Origin: JAGRKR01 sp041397725
Lineage (GTDB): Bacteria > Pseudomonadota > Alphaproteobacteria > Rhizobiales > Hyphomicrobiaceae
Direction of reading: 5' to 3'
NCBI GenBank assembly: GCA_041397725.1
Contig: JAWKVZ010000009.1
Location: 1 to 64,000, forward strand
Length of the DNA: 64,000 nt
A model generated the notes under the pieces. That model did no database searches and was not told the origin of the DNA. It was given only the letters and a program-made list of their open reading frames with translations. Both the position numbers and the translations under genes were made by a program. Below, piece after piece: positions 53,245-64,000 of the stretch (within the stretch, counting starts at the first letter, position 1; every line of letters begins with the position of its first letter).

Positions 53245-54708
53245 ATGAACGTCAGGCGTGGGGCTTATTCACGCGCGGCCCACAACGGGGTGCCACGCGT
53301 CAGGAGCAGGCTCATTGCCGCATCACTCGTCGTGATGACGGCTTGGGGAGGGCCTGCGTCGGCGGAGTCGCTGCGAGAGGCACTCGCTTCGACCTACAAA
53401 CTCAATCCGCGGCTCGACGCTGAACGCGCGCGGCTGCGGGCGACCGACGAAGAGGTTCCGCGCGCCAAGTCCGGCTACCGGCCCTCGATCATCGGCTCAG
53501 CCGATTTCGGCCTGCAGCGCTCGAACACCGATCCCCCGTCGTCGGGCGATGGCGAAACGCACCCGAAGGGCTACTCCATCACCATGGCGCAGCCCGTCTT
53601 CCGGGGGTTCCGCACCATCAACACCGTACGCCAGGCCGAGGCGGTCGTGCGCGCGGGCCGCGAGACGCTGCGGCTGACCGAGCAGCAGGTCCTGCTCGAG
53701 GCGGTCACGGCCTACATGGACGTCGTCCGCGATCAGGCGATCGTCAAGCTCAGAGAGAACAACGTTCGCGTCCTGTCGCGCGAACTCAAGGCGACCCAGG
53801 ACCGCTTCGCGGTGGGCGAGGTGACGCGAACCGACGTGGCGCAGGCGCAGGCCCGGCGTGCCGGGTCGGTCTCGGCACTGGATGCGGCGCGCGCCAATCT
53901 CAAGACGTCACTCGCGTCCTATCAGCGTGTCGTCGGCCACCCTGCCGGCCGCCTGCATGATCCCGGTCCCAACGGCCGGCAGATTCCCGGCGCCCTCGAG
54001 ACAGCGATTCGCATCGCCCATGCCGAACATCCGAACGTGGTCGCTGCCCTCTATCGGGAGCAGGCGGCGCGTCATGCGGTCGACATAATCCTTGGTGAGA
54101 AATTACCGGAGTTCCGCGTGGAGGCGACGTACTCGCAGCGCTACGACAGCTCACGCTTCGTCGATCAGAGCGAAAGTGCGTCTGTGACCGGTCGCGTGAC
54201 CGTGCCGTTCTACCAGGCGGGCGAGGTGGATGCGCGCGTGCGGCAGGCGAAGCACACGCACGTCAGCCGGTTGCAGGAGATTCAGCAGGCCAGGACGGAG
54301 ACGAGAGCGTCTGTCGTCGCGGCTTGGTCGGTTTGGACGGCGGCTCGCGCGCAGTTGCAGTCCGATCAGGCGCAGGTCACGGCCAATCGCATCGCCCTGA
54401 CAGGCGTGCGCGAGGAGGAGAAGGTCGGTCAGCGCACACTGCTCGATGTTCTGAATGCCGAGCAGGAACTCCTCAACGCGGAGGTCACGCTGGTCGGCAC
54501 GAAGCGTAATCTGGTCGTGGCGTCCTATACACTGCTGGCGGCGATTGGCCGGTTGAACGTGGTCGATCTGGCGCTGGTCGCAAAGGCCTACGATCCACAG
54601 GCCCATTATCACGAGGTCCGCAGGAAGTGGGGCGGGATCAGCATCACGCATCGCGATGGTCGGCAGGAGTTCCTGGACACGACCAAGAAGCGGACCTCCG
54701 CCAAGTAG
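53245..54708 (+). CDS. tolC: TolC-family outer-membrane efflux protein
   Basis: A 487-residue outer-membrane channel. An N-terminal signal peptide (LIAASLVVMTAWGGPASAES) is followed by two OEP domains with long helices: SLREALASTYKLNPRLDAERARLRATDEEV and later ETAIRIAHAEHPNVVAALY, RVTVPFYQAGEVDARVRQAKH, and LLDVLNAEQELLNAEV, each a known TolC segment. It trimerises into a channel for type I and RND systems. AGGAG lies about 11 bases before the ATG. The 247 bases upstream include a T-rich element with a small palindrome AACAGGCCTGTT (53113-53124). It is the only TolC gene seen here and may serve all the pumps in the window. Confidence 0.93.
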   Translation: MNVRRGAYSRAAHNGVPRVRSRLIAASLVVMTAWGGPASAESLREALASTYKLNPRLDAERARLRATDEEVPRAKSGYRPSIIGSADFGLQRSNTDPPSSGDGETHPKGYSITMAQPVFRGFRTINTVRQAEAVVRAGRETLRLTEQQVLLEAVTAYMDVVRDQAIVKLRENNVRVLSRELKATQDRFAVGEVTRTDVAQAQARRAGSVSALDAARANLKTSLASYQRVVGHPAGRLHDPGPNGRQIPGALETAIRIAHAEHPNVVAALYREQAARHAVDIILGEKLPEFRVEATYSQRYDSSRFVDQSESASVTGRVTVPFYQAGEVDARVRQAKHTHVSRLQEIQQARTETRASVVAAWSVWTAARAQLQSDQAQVTANRIALTGVREEEKVGQRTLLDVLNAEQELLNAEVTLVGTKRNLVVASYTLLAAIGRLNVVDLALVAKAYDPQAHYHEVRRKWGGISITHRDGRQEFLDTTKKRTSAK

Positions 54709-54728
54709 CGTGCCGTCACGACGGCACG
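54709..54728 (+). terminator. Stem-loop after tolC
   Basis: A perfect 8-bp stem (CGTGCCGT with ACGGCACG) with a CACG loop begins immediately after the tolC stop codon. No U-tract follows. Confidence 0.55.
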
Positions 54729-55214
54729 CGGCGCCCCGCCACCCCCTCGTCGTGCGCCGCGGTTCCGCTGGCCGCGCCGCCGAGAACGGCCGCCGCGCAT
54801 AGCCTTATCCACCGCCGTGACGATCAAGCTGAGGATGACGTGTGTCCTCGCATTGAAGGGGTGTGGCTTTCATTGTACGAGGAAGATTGTCCGGGGTGGG
54901 CACCTGACCGCAGGTGGTGTGGCTCGGACATCGTGCGCGCATCGCCGTCCGCAGTGGTCGCTCGCCGGATCGCCAGGATGGAGCGCGCGTGTGCGAGCTC
55001 GCCGGCATCGGCTGGTGGTCGGTGGCAACGCCGGGCCGAGATGATGGCGAGTGACGATGCGAGCGCGTGGCGTCACGCGTGCGTGGCAGGCCGTGGGGGC
55101 ATGGCCGGTCGGACGCGCAATGCGACGGGGATGTGGACATCCAGGATGTCCGCGGTGGCGAGGCGACAGGCGCCGCCGTCCTGAGTTCTGGATGCAGTGG
55201 AAGAGGTAGGGAAG
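54729..55214. other. Long spacer between tolC and popZ
   Basis: Nearly 490 bases without a gene I can support on either strand. Open frames here show no family motif or ribosome site. It should contain the popZ promoter, likely cell-cycle controlled by analogy with Caulobacter, but I did not recognise a CtrA half-site pair. Confidence 0.5.
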
Positions 55215-57176
55215 ATGAGCAGGACCGACCACGCCAGCGAGCCGAGCATGGACGAGATCCTGGCGTCGATCCGCCGTATCATCGCCGACGATCCCGGAGC
55301 CGCCCGCGAGCGACCGGTCGCGAGAGACCTCGCCAGCGGACGTGGCGCCGAGCCCGCGCGCCCGGCAGGCCTCGGTGCTCGCGCGCGCCTCGACGAGCCG
55401 TTGCGCGCCCCGCTCGGCTCGCCGCGTCTCGAACAGGCGCTGCGTCAGGAACCCGCGCCCGCAGCCGCGCACCCGGTGCCACCTGCCGAGGACGACGATA
55501 TTTTCGACCTGGTCGAGCCCGCTGCGCCGGCCGCTCCGGCGCAACGCGCCACCGGAAGCGCATTCGGGGGGCTGCGGGGCGCGGCCGAACCCGCGCCGTC
55601 GAAGCCGGCCGAGGCGCTCAGCCCGCAGGATCTTCCCGCCTGGATGCGCGACGCCACGACGCCGGTGCGCCCGACCCAGCCCGCGCGGCGGGAGCCGCTG
55701 CTGCACGAGCCCGAGGCGGACGAGGCCCGCAGTGGTGGTCCTGTTCGCGACGAGGACGCTCTCGCTGCGGTGGCGGCTGGCATAAAGGGGCACGGCGGGC
55801 CTGAGCTGGCGGAGGATTTCGCCGACGAGCCCACATTGGAGCGCGAGCCGCGCCAGGACCAAGCGAAGCCGCGCACGTCCCCGGCAGCAGCGCTGCCCTT
55901 CGATTTCAAGCGCGTCATTCCCGAGGCGGGCGGGCGCGAGCCGCCGCGTTGGGGGGCGAGCGGCGAGCGACCGGCCGACCGGCTGAAGGCCGAGCCGAGC
56001 TTCGGCGCGGACCTGCCCGGCCCGGCGCTGGCTGGCCTCGGCACGCCCGCAGCGGAGCCGGCGGCCGAGGCGTTCGGGGCTGGCGAGCCGCGGGAGATGC
56101 CGGAGGACGCGGGCTCCGCCCTTGATCCCGGCTCGACACCGGAAATCGCGCCCTATCGCGAGCTCGCGGCGGACCTGGCGGGTGTGAGCGACGCAGCCGC
56201 CGAGGAGCGGCCATCTTCGGCGGCGGACGAGCAGGCGCTGGTCGAGGGGTTGCTCGACGGCGACGTGACTGCGGCCGTGTCGGCGGTCGAGGCCACGGAT
56301 GCGCGCGCCGCGCCGAGCCCGGAGGCTGCCGTACCGGCTGCATCTCCCGTCGACCTGCTCGATGTCACGGATGAGCTTTTTGCCGAGCCGGCCACGGCGC
56401 GCGACGACCTCGCGGCGGGCGGGACACCGGTCGAGGTCGACGCGATTGAGCCTGCGGACAGCGCCGTCGAGGCGAGTGGGCCAAGCGAGGACGCCCTGAG
56501 CGAACCTCCGCTGGTCGATGCCGCGCCTGCCGAGCCCGTGCCTGCCGGGTCGGCTCCCGTCGAGCCGCTGGCCAGCGCCTCCCTGGCGAACCTGTTCGGT
56601 GGCGCCCCGCTGGCGTCGCCGCCCGAACAGGTGGCACCAGCGCAACTGGAGGCCGATCTCGGGCCAGCGTCGGCTCCTGCGGACGATCACCCGGCCGATG
56701 TCGTGGAGGAGGCCCTGGCGGAGGCGGCTGGCCCCAGCGATCCGGCTGATGCGATCGAAGCCGAGAAGGACGAGGTTGGAGCCGCGGGGCCGGATGGCGC
56801 CGAAGAGGCGCTGTCGATCGGTGCGCTGCCGGCTGCCGGGCTCGTGACGGCGGCGGCAGCCGTGGTCGCGGCTGCGGCCGTGACCGGTGCCCCGGCCTCC
56901 GAGACCGCACAGACGCCCGCGGCGGCGGGCGTAGCGCACGTGGTCTCCGACGTGCCGGCGACCAGTGTCGCCGCGCCTGCTGCAGCGCCTCTCGAAGCGG
57001 CTCAGCCGGCGGAGGCGACGGTCAAGACCCTCGAGGACACCGTTGCCGAGCTGCTGCGACCGATGCTGCGGTCGTGGCTCGACCAGAACATGCCGCGCAT
57101 CGTCGAGAAGGCGATGCGCGCGGAAGCCGCCGCCATCGTGCCGCCGAAGACGCCGGGCGAGACGCCCGAGACCTGA
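55215..57176 (+). CDS. popZ: PopZ-like polar organizing protein (DUF2497), extended
   Basis: A 653-residue protein. The N-terminus (EPSMDEILASIRRIIADD) is the helix that binds partner proteins in PopZ, and the C-terminus (VKTLEDTVAELLRPMLRSWLDQNMPRIVEKAMR) is the oligomerisation domain. Between them are about 570 residues of disordered, Pro/Ala/Glu/Asp-rich linker with a few short Phe/Arg-containing stretches. PopZ forms a polar condensate that holds chromosome-segregation and signalling proteins; Caulobacter PopZ has 177 residues, so this linker is exceptionally long. The ATG at 55215 is preferred over a GTG at 55197. The valS gene follows 144 bases downstream, the usual order in Hyphomicrobiales. 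Confidence 0.9.
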   Translation: MSRTDHASEPSMDEILASIRRIIADDPGAARERPVARDLASGRGAEPARPAGLGARARLDEPLRAPLGSPRLEQALRQEPAPAAAHPVPPAEDDDIFDLVEPAAPAAPAQRATGSAFGGLRGAAEPAPSKPAEALSPQDLPAWMRDATTPVRPTQPARREPLLHEPEADEARSGGPVRDEDALAAVAAGIKGHGGPELAEDFADEPTLEREPRQDQAKPRTSPAAALPFDFKRVIPEAGGREPPRWGASGERPADRLKAEPSFGADLPGPALAGLGTPAAEPAAEAFGAGEPREMPEDAGSALDPGSTPEIAPYRELAADLAGVSDAAAEERPSSAADEQALVEGLLDGDVTAAVSAVEATDARAAPSPEAAVPAASPVDLLDVTDELFAEPATARDDLAAGGTPVEVDAIEPADSAVEASGPSEDALSEPPLVDAAPAEPVPAGSAPVEPLASASLANLFGGAPLASPPEQVAPAQLEADLGPASAPADDHPADVVEEALAEAAGPSDPADAIEAEKDEVGAAGPDGAEEALSIGALPAAGLVTAAAAVVAAAAVTGAPASETAQTPAAAGVAHVVSDVPATSVAAPAAAPLEAAQPAEATVKTLEDTVAELLRPMLRSWLDQNMPRIVEKAMRAEAAAIVPPKTPGETPET

Positions 57177-57320
57177 AAGCGGCGGGCTTTCGCCACGGTC
57201 CGTGCAGAGGGGGCTGGGCCGTCCTTGCGCTCCATGCCGCCGGCGCGGGTTGACAGGCCCGACCGCGCGAGCGTACGACGCGGCGAACCCTCGTCCAGCC
57301 CGTGAAAGTGCAGCCGACCC

Positions 57321-60101
<2,781 letters not shown>

Positions 60102-60107
<6 letters not shown>

Positions 60108-60129
60108 GGCGGTCGACTGCGGCTCAGCC
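60102..60129. terminator. Bidirectional hairpin between valS and DUF2939 gene
   Basis: A 7-bp stem (GGCTGAG with CTCAGCC) with a 14-base loop overlaps the valS stop codon (60105-60107) and the stop of the convergent gene (60124-60126). It has no U-tract. Confidence 0.5.
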
Positions 60130-60708
60130 CTTGTCGGCCGCGGGCGCCGTCGCGGCGCGCTCGATGTGCATCTCGGTGAGGATCCAGCGCCAGCCCCTGA
60201 GCTCGAAGACGCTGCGCGTGTGGCGGCGAGGATCGCTGCGCGTGGCTATGGTGATCTCGACCCGTGCCGGTCCCTTGAAGGACACGTGGCGCAACCGGCG
60301 CCAGAGATCGGCGCTCTTGGCGATCAGCCCTTTCGGCTCCGGCCGGCCGAGCCGCTCGGACCAGCGTCTGCGCTGGGCGTCGAGGGCGACCAAGGCCTCC
60401 GCCGTGCCATAGCTGTCGAGCGTGCGGGAGATGAGCGAGGGAGCGACGGCGCCGGTGATGCGCCGCGCCATGCGCCGGAAGACCCCGGGTCTTGGCGCGT
60501 CGGGCCGCGGCTCGGCCTGCGCCATGCGCAGAAGTGACGCCTTGAGGGTGGCTTTGACGCGCGGCCAGTCCACCCCTTGCTCGACGGTGGCGACATCGCC
60601 GGTGCGGATGGCGAGCTTGAGGCGTCCGGCACTCACGAACGGCCAGGCCGCGAGCAGGGCCAGCATCACCGCGGCGATGGTCAGCAGCGCGACGAGCCGC
60701 TTTCTCAT
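60124..60708 (-). CDS. DUF2939 domain membrane-anchored protein
   Basis: A 194-residue protein. It starts MRKRLVALLTIAAVMLALLAAWPFVSAG, a TM anchor or signal sequence, followed by RLKLAIRTGDVATVEQGVDWPRVKATLKASL, the pattern that defines DUF2939 (PF11159). The rest is basic and ends in a beta-rich FELRGWRWILTEMHI part. Function is unknown; related proteins are periplasmic or inner-membrane. The ATG at 60708 is chosen because the TM segment follows directly; the longer frame from 60759 adds no family sequence. Confidence 0.8.
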   Translation of the reverse strand: MRKRLVALLTIAAVMLALLAAWPFVSAGRLKLAIRTGDVATVEQGVDWPRVKATLKASLLRMAQAEPRPDAPRPGVFRRMARRITGAVAPSLISRTLDSYGTAEALVALDAQRRRWSERLGRPEPKGLIAKSADLWRRLRHVSFKGPARVEITIATRSDPRRHTRSVFELRGWRWILTEMHIERAATAPAADKG

Positions 60709-60878
60709 GGGATCCGCCGTGGCATTGGCCTTGCCGTTGATCGCTGCATAGCGGAGCATCTCCGGGATGCGGCTGCGTGTGTCTGCAAAGGTGGCGTAAG
60801 CTGGCGGTGAGTCAATGGGAGCGATATGGCGGGGCTGGGGCGCTGGTGCTTCAGCGCCACGCTGCAGGATGGAAAGAC

Positions 60879-61655
60879 ATGAAGCGGTTTGCCGACAAGA
60901 TCGCCGTCATTACGGGAGGGGGCAGCGGTATCGGCCTCGCCACAGCCGAACGGCTGGCCGCCGAGGGCGCGCACGTGATCCTCGCGGATATCGACGCGGC
61001 GCGGATCGCCGAAGCCGCAGCGGCGATCGCCGCCAAGGGGGGCAGCGCCGCCGCCTCGGTGCTGGATGTGACGGACCAGGGCCAGGTCGAGCGCCTCATG
61101 ACCGAGGCGTTCTCCGGCGAGGGGCGGCCTTCCATCCTCGTCAATTGCGCCGGCGTGCTTCTGGCTGAGACCGTGCTCGAGCTTTCGACGGAACGCATGC
61201 GCCGTCTGCTCGACGTCAACGTCACTGGCACGGCCGGCATGGTGCATGCGTTCGCCAAGCGGTTCACGCAGGCCGATGTGGCGGGGTGGGGCGCGGTCGT
61301 GAACATCGCTTCGATCTCCGGCTTTCGCGGCAACTACTCACGCACCGCCTATGGTGCGTCGAAGGGCGCGGTGGTGGTCATGACCCGGGTGATGGCGGTG
61401 GAACTCGCCCCGCACCGGATCCGCGTCAACGCCGTGGCGCCGGGGCCGGTCGACACGCCGATGGTGCGGGCCGGACATGGCGAGGGAACCCGCGCCGCCT
61501 TCAATGCGACCGTGCCGCTCGCCCGTTATGCCGAGCCCGAGGAGATCGCCGCGGCGATCGCCTTCCTCGCCTGTGACGAGGCCTCCTACGTGACGGGCCA
61601 CGTGCTCGCCGTGGATGGGGGCTGGCTCGCTGCGGGGATCATGTCCGCGGGCTGA
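60879..61655 (+). CDS. Short-chain dehydrogenase/reductase
   Basis: A 258-residue classical SDR. The cofactor motif TGGGSGIG is at 12-19, DVT and NCAG (89-92) follow, and the catalytic set is S145, Y158 and K162 in IASISGFRGNYSRTAYGASKG. The acidic ILADIDAARI strand end suggests NAD(H). The C-terminal YVTGHVLAVDGGW is standard. The FabG-like fold cannot give a substrate. The ATG at 60879 follows GGAAAG nearby; upstream in-frame sequence is not family-like. Confidence 0.92.
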   Translation: MKRFADKIAVITGGGSGIGLATAERLAAEGAHVILADIDAARIAEAAAAIAAKGGSAAASVLDVTDQGQVERLMTEAFSGEGRPSILVNCAGVLLAETVLELSTERMRRLLDVNVTGTAGMVHAFAKRFTQADVAGWGAVVNIASISGFRGNYSRTAYGASKGAVVVMTRVMAVELAPHRIRVNAVAPGPVDTPMVRAGHGEGTRAAFNATVPLARYAEPEEIAAAIAFLACDEASYVTGHVLAVDGGWLAAGIMSAG

Positions 61656-61798
61656 CGCACAGCGGCACGGCGCCACCCTGGCGGCAACGGTGTTTCTGCA
61701 CGCTGCCGCCGAATCGCCGCAGTTGAGCCAAGTCGACGCCGAACTGGGCCGCTAGCCTCAACGCTGTCAACGACAAGAACACGCGACGGGGATGTGTA

Positions 61799-62050
61799 AT
61801 GCGTAAAGCCCTAGTTGCCGTTTTGCTTGCGTTCGTGGCGGGCTTCGTCGGAAGCGCCGTGCTGACGCGTGGCAACGGTTTGATGTCTCTGCTGGCGGTC
61901 GAGCCCGAGGGATTGGATATCGTGCTCGCTGTCGCCGGTGCTTTCGCCGCGCCGGCGGTTGCGGTGGCCATGGGAGCCGCCGTGCTCCGCCTCGTGCGGT
62001 TGCTCACGCGCCGCGACGCCGCGATGCTCGGTCAGCGCGTGCCGGGCTAG
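61799..62050 (+). CDS. Small two-helix membrane protein, unknown
   Basis: An 83-residue protein with two hydrophobic segments: LVAVLLAFVAGFVGSAVL near the N-terminus and IVLAVAGAFAAPAVAVAMGAAVL in the middle, then a basic RLVRLLTRRD tail. Composition fits a real small membrane protein, but the ribosome site is weak and I cannot match a family. It lies 143 bases after the SDR gene and 362 before ilvD. Confidence 0.5.
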   Translation: MRKALVAVLLAFVAGFVGSAVLTRGNGLMSLLAVEPEGLDIVLAVAGAFAAPAVAVAMGAAVLRLVRLLTRRDAAMLGQRVPG

Positions 62051-62412
62051 TCTGGTTTCTTGCTAACTCTCTGATCCGCTGCGAGGTTTCGGCATGCTGC
62101 GGCAGCTGCCGTCACCCTTGCGCCTGATGCCGGGCGACAATTGATTAAGGTTCGTTTCAAGATGTGGCCATGATGCCACAAACCTTGGCGTATGGTGCCG
62201 CGTTTGTGCCACAAACCCTTCCCAGGATACAGACCATCACGCACGGGAGTCGTCGCTGGTTTCGAGCCTTCTGCCCGCACCGGATCGGCACCCATAACGA
62301 CACTGCCTGAGGCCTGCGCAGCAAGCGCCGCGCCGATGCACCCTCGCTCGTCGCGAGGCGGCACGGTTCGGCGCGCTGACAAGCAGGGGGCCAAGAGACG
62401 AGACCGCAAGGA
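62051..62412. other. Spacer upstream of ilvD with overlapping dyads
   Basis: No supported gene. It holds the dyad TGTGGC-6-GCCACA (62163-62180, counting ends) and TTTGTG-C-CACAAA (62203-62215), plus a direct repeat of TGCCACAAACC at 62174 and 62207. No classic leader peptide rich in Ile, Val or Leu codons was recognised. Confidence 0.5.
62163..62220 (+). promoter_or_regulatory. Putative operator: tandem TGTGGC/GCCACA dyads upstream of ilvD
   Basis: Two imperfectly repeated dyads share TGTG/CACA half-sites: 62163-62180 and 62203-62215. The half-site TGCCACAAACC occurs twice, 33 bases apart, about three helical turns, which would put two bound dimers on one face. The regulator is unknown. Confidence 0.45.
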
Positions 62413-64000
62413 ATGGACGCGAAGTCGTTCGACAAATCGAAGCTGCCCAGCCGACACGTCACCGAAGGACCGGAGCGCGCGCCGCACCGCTCCTATTATT
62501 ATGCGATGGGGCTGACCGAGGAGCAGATCCACCGCCCGTTCGTGGGTGTGGTGAGCTGCTGGAACGAGGCGGCGCCGTGCAACATCGCGCTGATGCGTCA
62601 GGCCCAGGCCGCCAAGCAGGGCGTGGACAAGGCCGGCGGCACGCCGCGCGAGTTCTGCACGATCACGGTGACGGACGGCATCGCCATGGGCCACCAGGGC
62701 ATGAAGTCGTCGCTGGTCAGCCGCGAAGTGATCGCCGATTCCATCGAGCTGACCATGCGCGGCCATTGCTACGACGCCATGGTCGGCATCGCCGGTTGCG
62801 ACAAGTCGCTGCCGGGCGTCATGATGGCGATGGTGCGCCTCAACGTGGCCAGCGTCTTCATGTACGGCGGCTCGATCCTGCCGGGCACCTTCAAAGGGCG
62901 CGACGTCACGGTCGTCGACGTCTTCGAGGCCGTCGGCCAGCACTCCGCCGGCAACATGTCGGACGAGGATCTGCACGAGCTCGAGTGTGTGGCCTGCCCC
63001 GGTGCCGGCGCCTGCGGTGGCCAGTTCACGGCCAACACCATGGCTTGTGTCTCCGAGGCCCTCGGCATCGCCTTGCCCGGTTCGGCCGGCGCACCGGCGC
63101 CCTACGAGAGCCGCGACGCCTATGCGCTCGCCAGCGGGCAGGCGGTCATGAGGATGCTGGCCGATGGGCTGCGTCCGCGCGACATCGTCACCCGCAAGTC
63201 CCTCGAGAATGCCGCCACGATCGTCGCCGCCACCGGTGGCTCGACGAATGCCGCGCTGCATCTGCCGGCCATCGCCCACGAGGCGGGCATCGCCTTCGAT
63301 CTGTTCGATGTGGCGGACGTGTTCAAGCGCACGCCCTACATCGCCGATCTGAAGCCCGGCGGGCGCTACGTTGCCAAGGACGTCTACGACATCGGCGGCG
63401 TCCAGGTCATTCTGAGAGCCCTGCTCGACGGCGGCTATCTCCATGAGGATTGCATCACCGTTTCGGGCAAGAGCATCAAGGCCAATCTCGAAGCCGTGAA
63501 GTTCGATCCAAATCAGAAGGTTGTTTATCCCGTTTCCAATCCCATATCACCTACGGGTGGCGTGGTCGGACTGCGGGGCTCGCTGGCGCCGGATGGCGCC
63601 ATCGTCAAGGTCGCAGGTATGAAGACGCTGCAGTTCAGCGGACCGGCGCGGTGCTTCGATTGCGAGGAGGATGCCTTCCGCGCCGTCGAGAACCGCGAGT
63701 ACAAGGACGGCGAGGTCATCGTCATCCGCTACGAGGGTCCCAAGGGCGGTCCTGGCATGCGCGAGATGCTGTCGACCACGGCGGCGCTCTACGGCCAGGG
63801 CGCGGGCGACAAGGTCGCCCTCATCACCGACGGGCGGTTCTCGGGCGCGACGCGTGGCTTCTGCATCGGTCATGTCGGCCCCGAGGCAGCCGTGGGCGGG
63901 CCCATCGCCCTACTTCGCGATGGCGACATCATCACCATCGACGCGGCGACCGGCATCTTGGATGTCGCCGTGAGCGAGGCCGAGCTCGCCGAGCGACGCA
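62413..64000 (+). CDS. ilvD: Dihydroxy-acid dehydratase, 3' end beyond the window
   Basis: The first 529 codons of a protein expected to be about 570 residues. It dehydrates 2,3-dihydroxy-acids to 2-keto acids in valine and isoleucine synthesis. Iron-sulfur ligand cysteines are visible at C49 (VVSCWNE), C129 (IAGCDKSLPG) and C201 (PGAGACGGQFTANTM). The DGRFSGATRGFCIGHVGPEA segment near the end is typical. The start MDAKSFDKSKLPSRHVTEGPERAPHR matches the alphaproteobacterial form; the ATG at 62413 is preceded by AAGGA with almost no spacing, so translation initiation may be weak or unusual. Confidence 0.95.
   Translation, partial: MDAKSFDKSKLPSRHVTEGPERAPHRSYYYAMGLTEEQIHRPFVGVVSCWNEAAPCNIALMRQAQAAKQGVDKAGGTPREFCTITVTDGIAMGHQGMKSSLVSREVIADSIELTMRGHCYDAMVGIAGCDKSLPGVMMAMVRLNVASVFMYGGSILPGTFKGRDVTVVDVFEAVGQHSAGNMSDEDLHELECVACPGAGACGGQFTANTMACVSEALGIALPGSAGAPAPYESRDAYALASGQAVMRMLADGLRPRDIVTRKSLENAATIVAATGGSTNAALHLPAIAHEAGIAFDLFDVADVFKRTPYIADLKPGGRYVAKDVYDIGGVQVILRALLDGGYLHEDCITVSGKSIKANLEAVKFDPNQKVVYPVSNPISPTGGVVGLRGSLAPDGAIVKVAGMKTLQFSGPARCFDCEEDAFRAVENREYKDGEVIVIRYEGPKGGPGMREMLSTTAALYGQGAGDKVALITDGRFSGATRGFCIGHVGPEAAVGGPIALLRDGDIITIDAATGILDVAVSEAELAERR

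Overview
The window looks like chromosomal DNA of a high-GC alphaproteobacterium, most likely of the order Hyphomicrobiales (Rhizobiales). The best evidence is the order protein-L-isoaspartate methyltransferase, tolC, popZ (DUF2497), valS at 52.3-60.1 kb, which is typical of that order. A Tat-exported beta-helix protein of the TIGR03808 type and many metallo-beta-lactamase, SDR and efflux genes fit the same picture. No plasmid, prophage, insertion sequence or CRISPR array was seen. One tRNA gene, tRNA-Cys(GCA), was found at 51.9-52.0 kb.

Layout. 0-2 kb: the 3' part of a TIR-TM-TPR protein, then a small GIY-YIG nuclease bracketed by copies of a hairpin-forming (REP-like) repeat. 2-4.4 kb: a metallo-beta-lactamase-fold hydrolase and an amidase-signature enzyme. 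4.4-9.1 kb, all minus strand: Tat-exported beta-helix protein, pyroglutamyl-peptidase, MeaB GTPase, an isonitrile-hydratase-like DJ-1/PfpI protein and a universal stress protein. 9.3-18.5 kb, plus strand: an RND efflux adaptor and pump, a host-attachment/baeRF-like protein, then an ABC ATPase, FtsX-type permease and HlyD adaptor. 18.6-27.4 kb: an exopolysaccharide cluster (polysaccharide deacetylase, Wzz-type protein with a degenerate tyrosine-kinase domain, Wza-type lipoprotein, GT4 glycosyltransferase, initiating sugar-phosphate transferase, O-antigen ligase/polymerase). The Wzz and Wza genes diverge from a shared promoter region carrying a perfect palindrome. 27.6-34.3 kb: a 1199-residue exported mosaic protein (propeller, DUF11-like, 24-cysteine module, polycationic decapeptide repeats) and a serralysin-like RTX metalloprotease.

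34.4-43 kb: a DUF169 protein, an exported coiled-coil protein, a small exported protein coupled to an isovaleryl-CoA dehydrogenase, a low-GC orphan gene, and a minus-strand operon of a luciferase-like monooxygenase with one intact and one degenerate NodB-type deacetylase. 43-50.6 kb: an MdtABC-type three-gene RND efflux operon. 51-64 kb: a second metallo-beta-lactamase-fold hydrolase, tRNA-Cys, the pcm-tolC-popZ-valS block, a DUF2939 protein, an SDR oxidoreductase, a small membrane protein and the 5' part of ilvD, which runs off the right edge.

The window is dense in envelope functions. Three export assemblies (RND, ABC-HlyD, MdtABC) lie within 45 kb of one TolC-type outer-membrane channel. 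The exopolysaccharide genes abut a strongly basic, cysteine-rich exported protein that is the best candidate here for an undescribed surface component. I did not see a Wzx flippase, a type I secretion ABC transporter for the RTX protein, or a mutase partner for MeaB. All calls come from reading the sequence; no database search was run.
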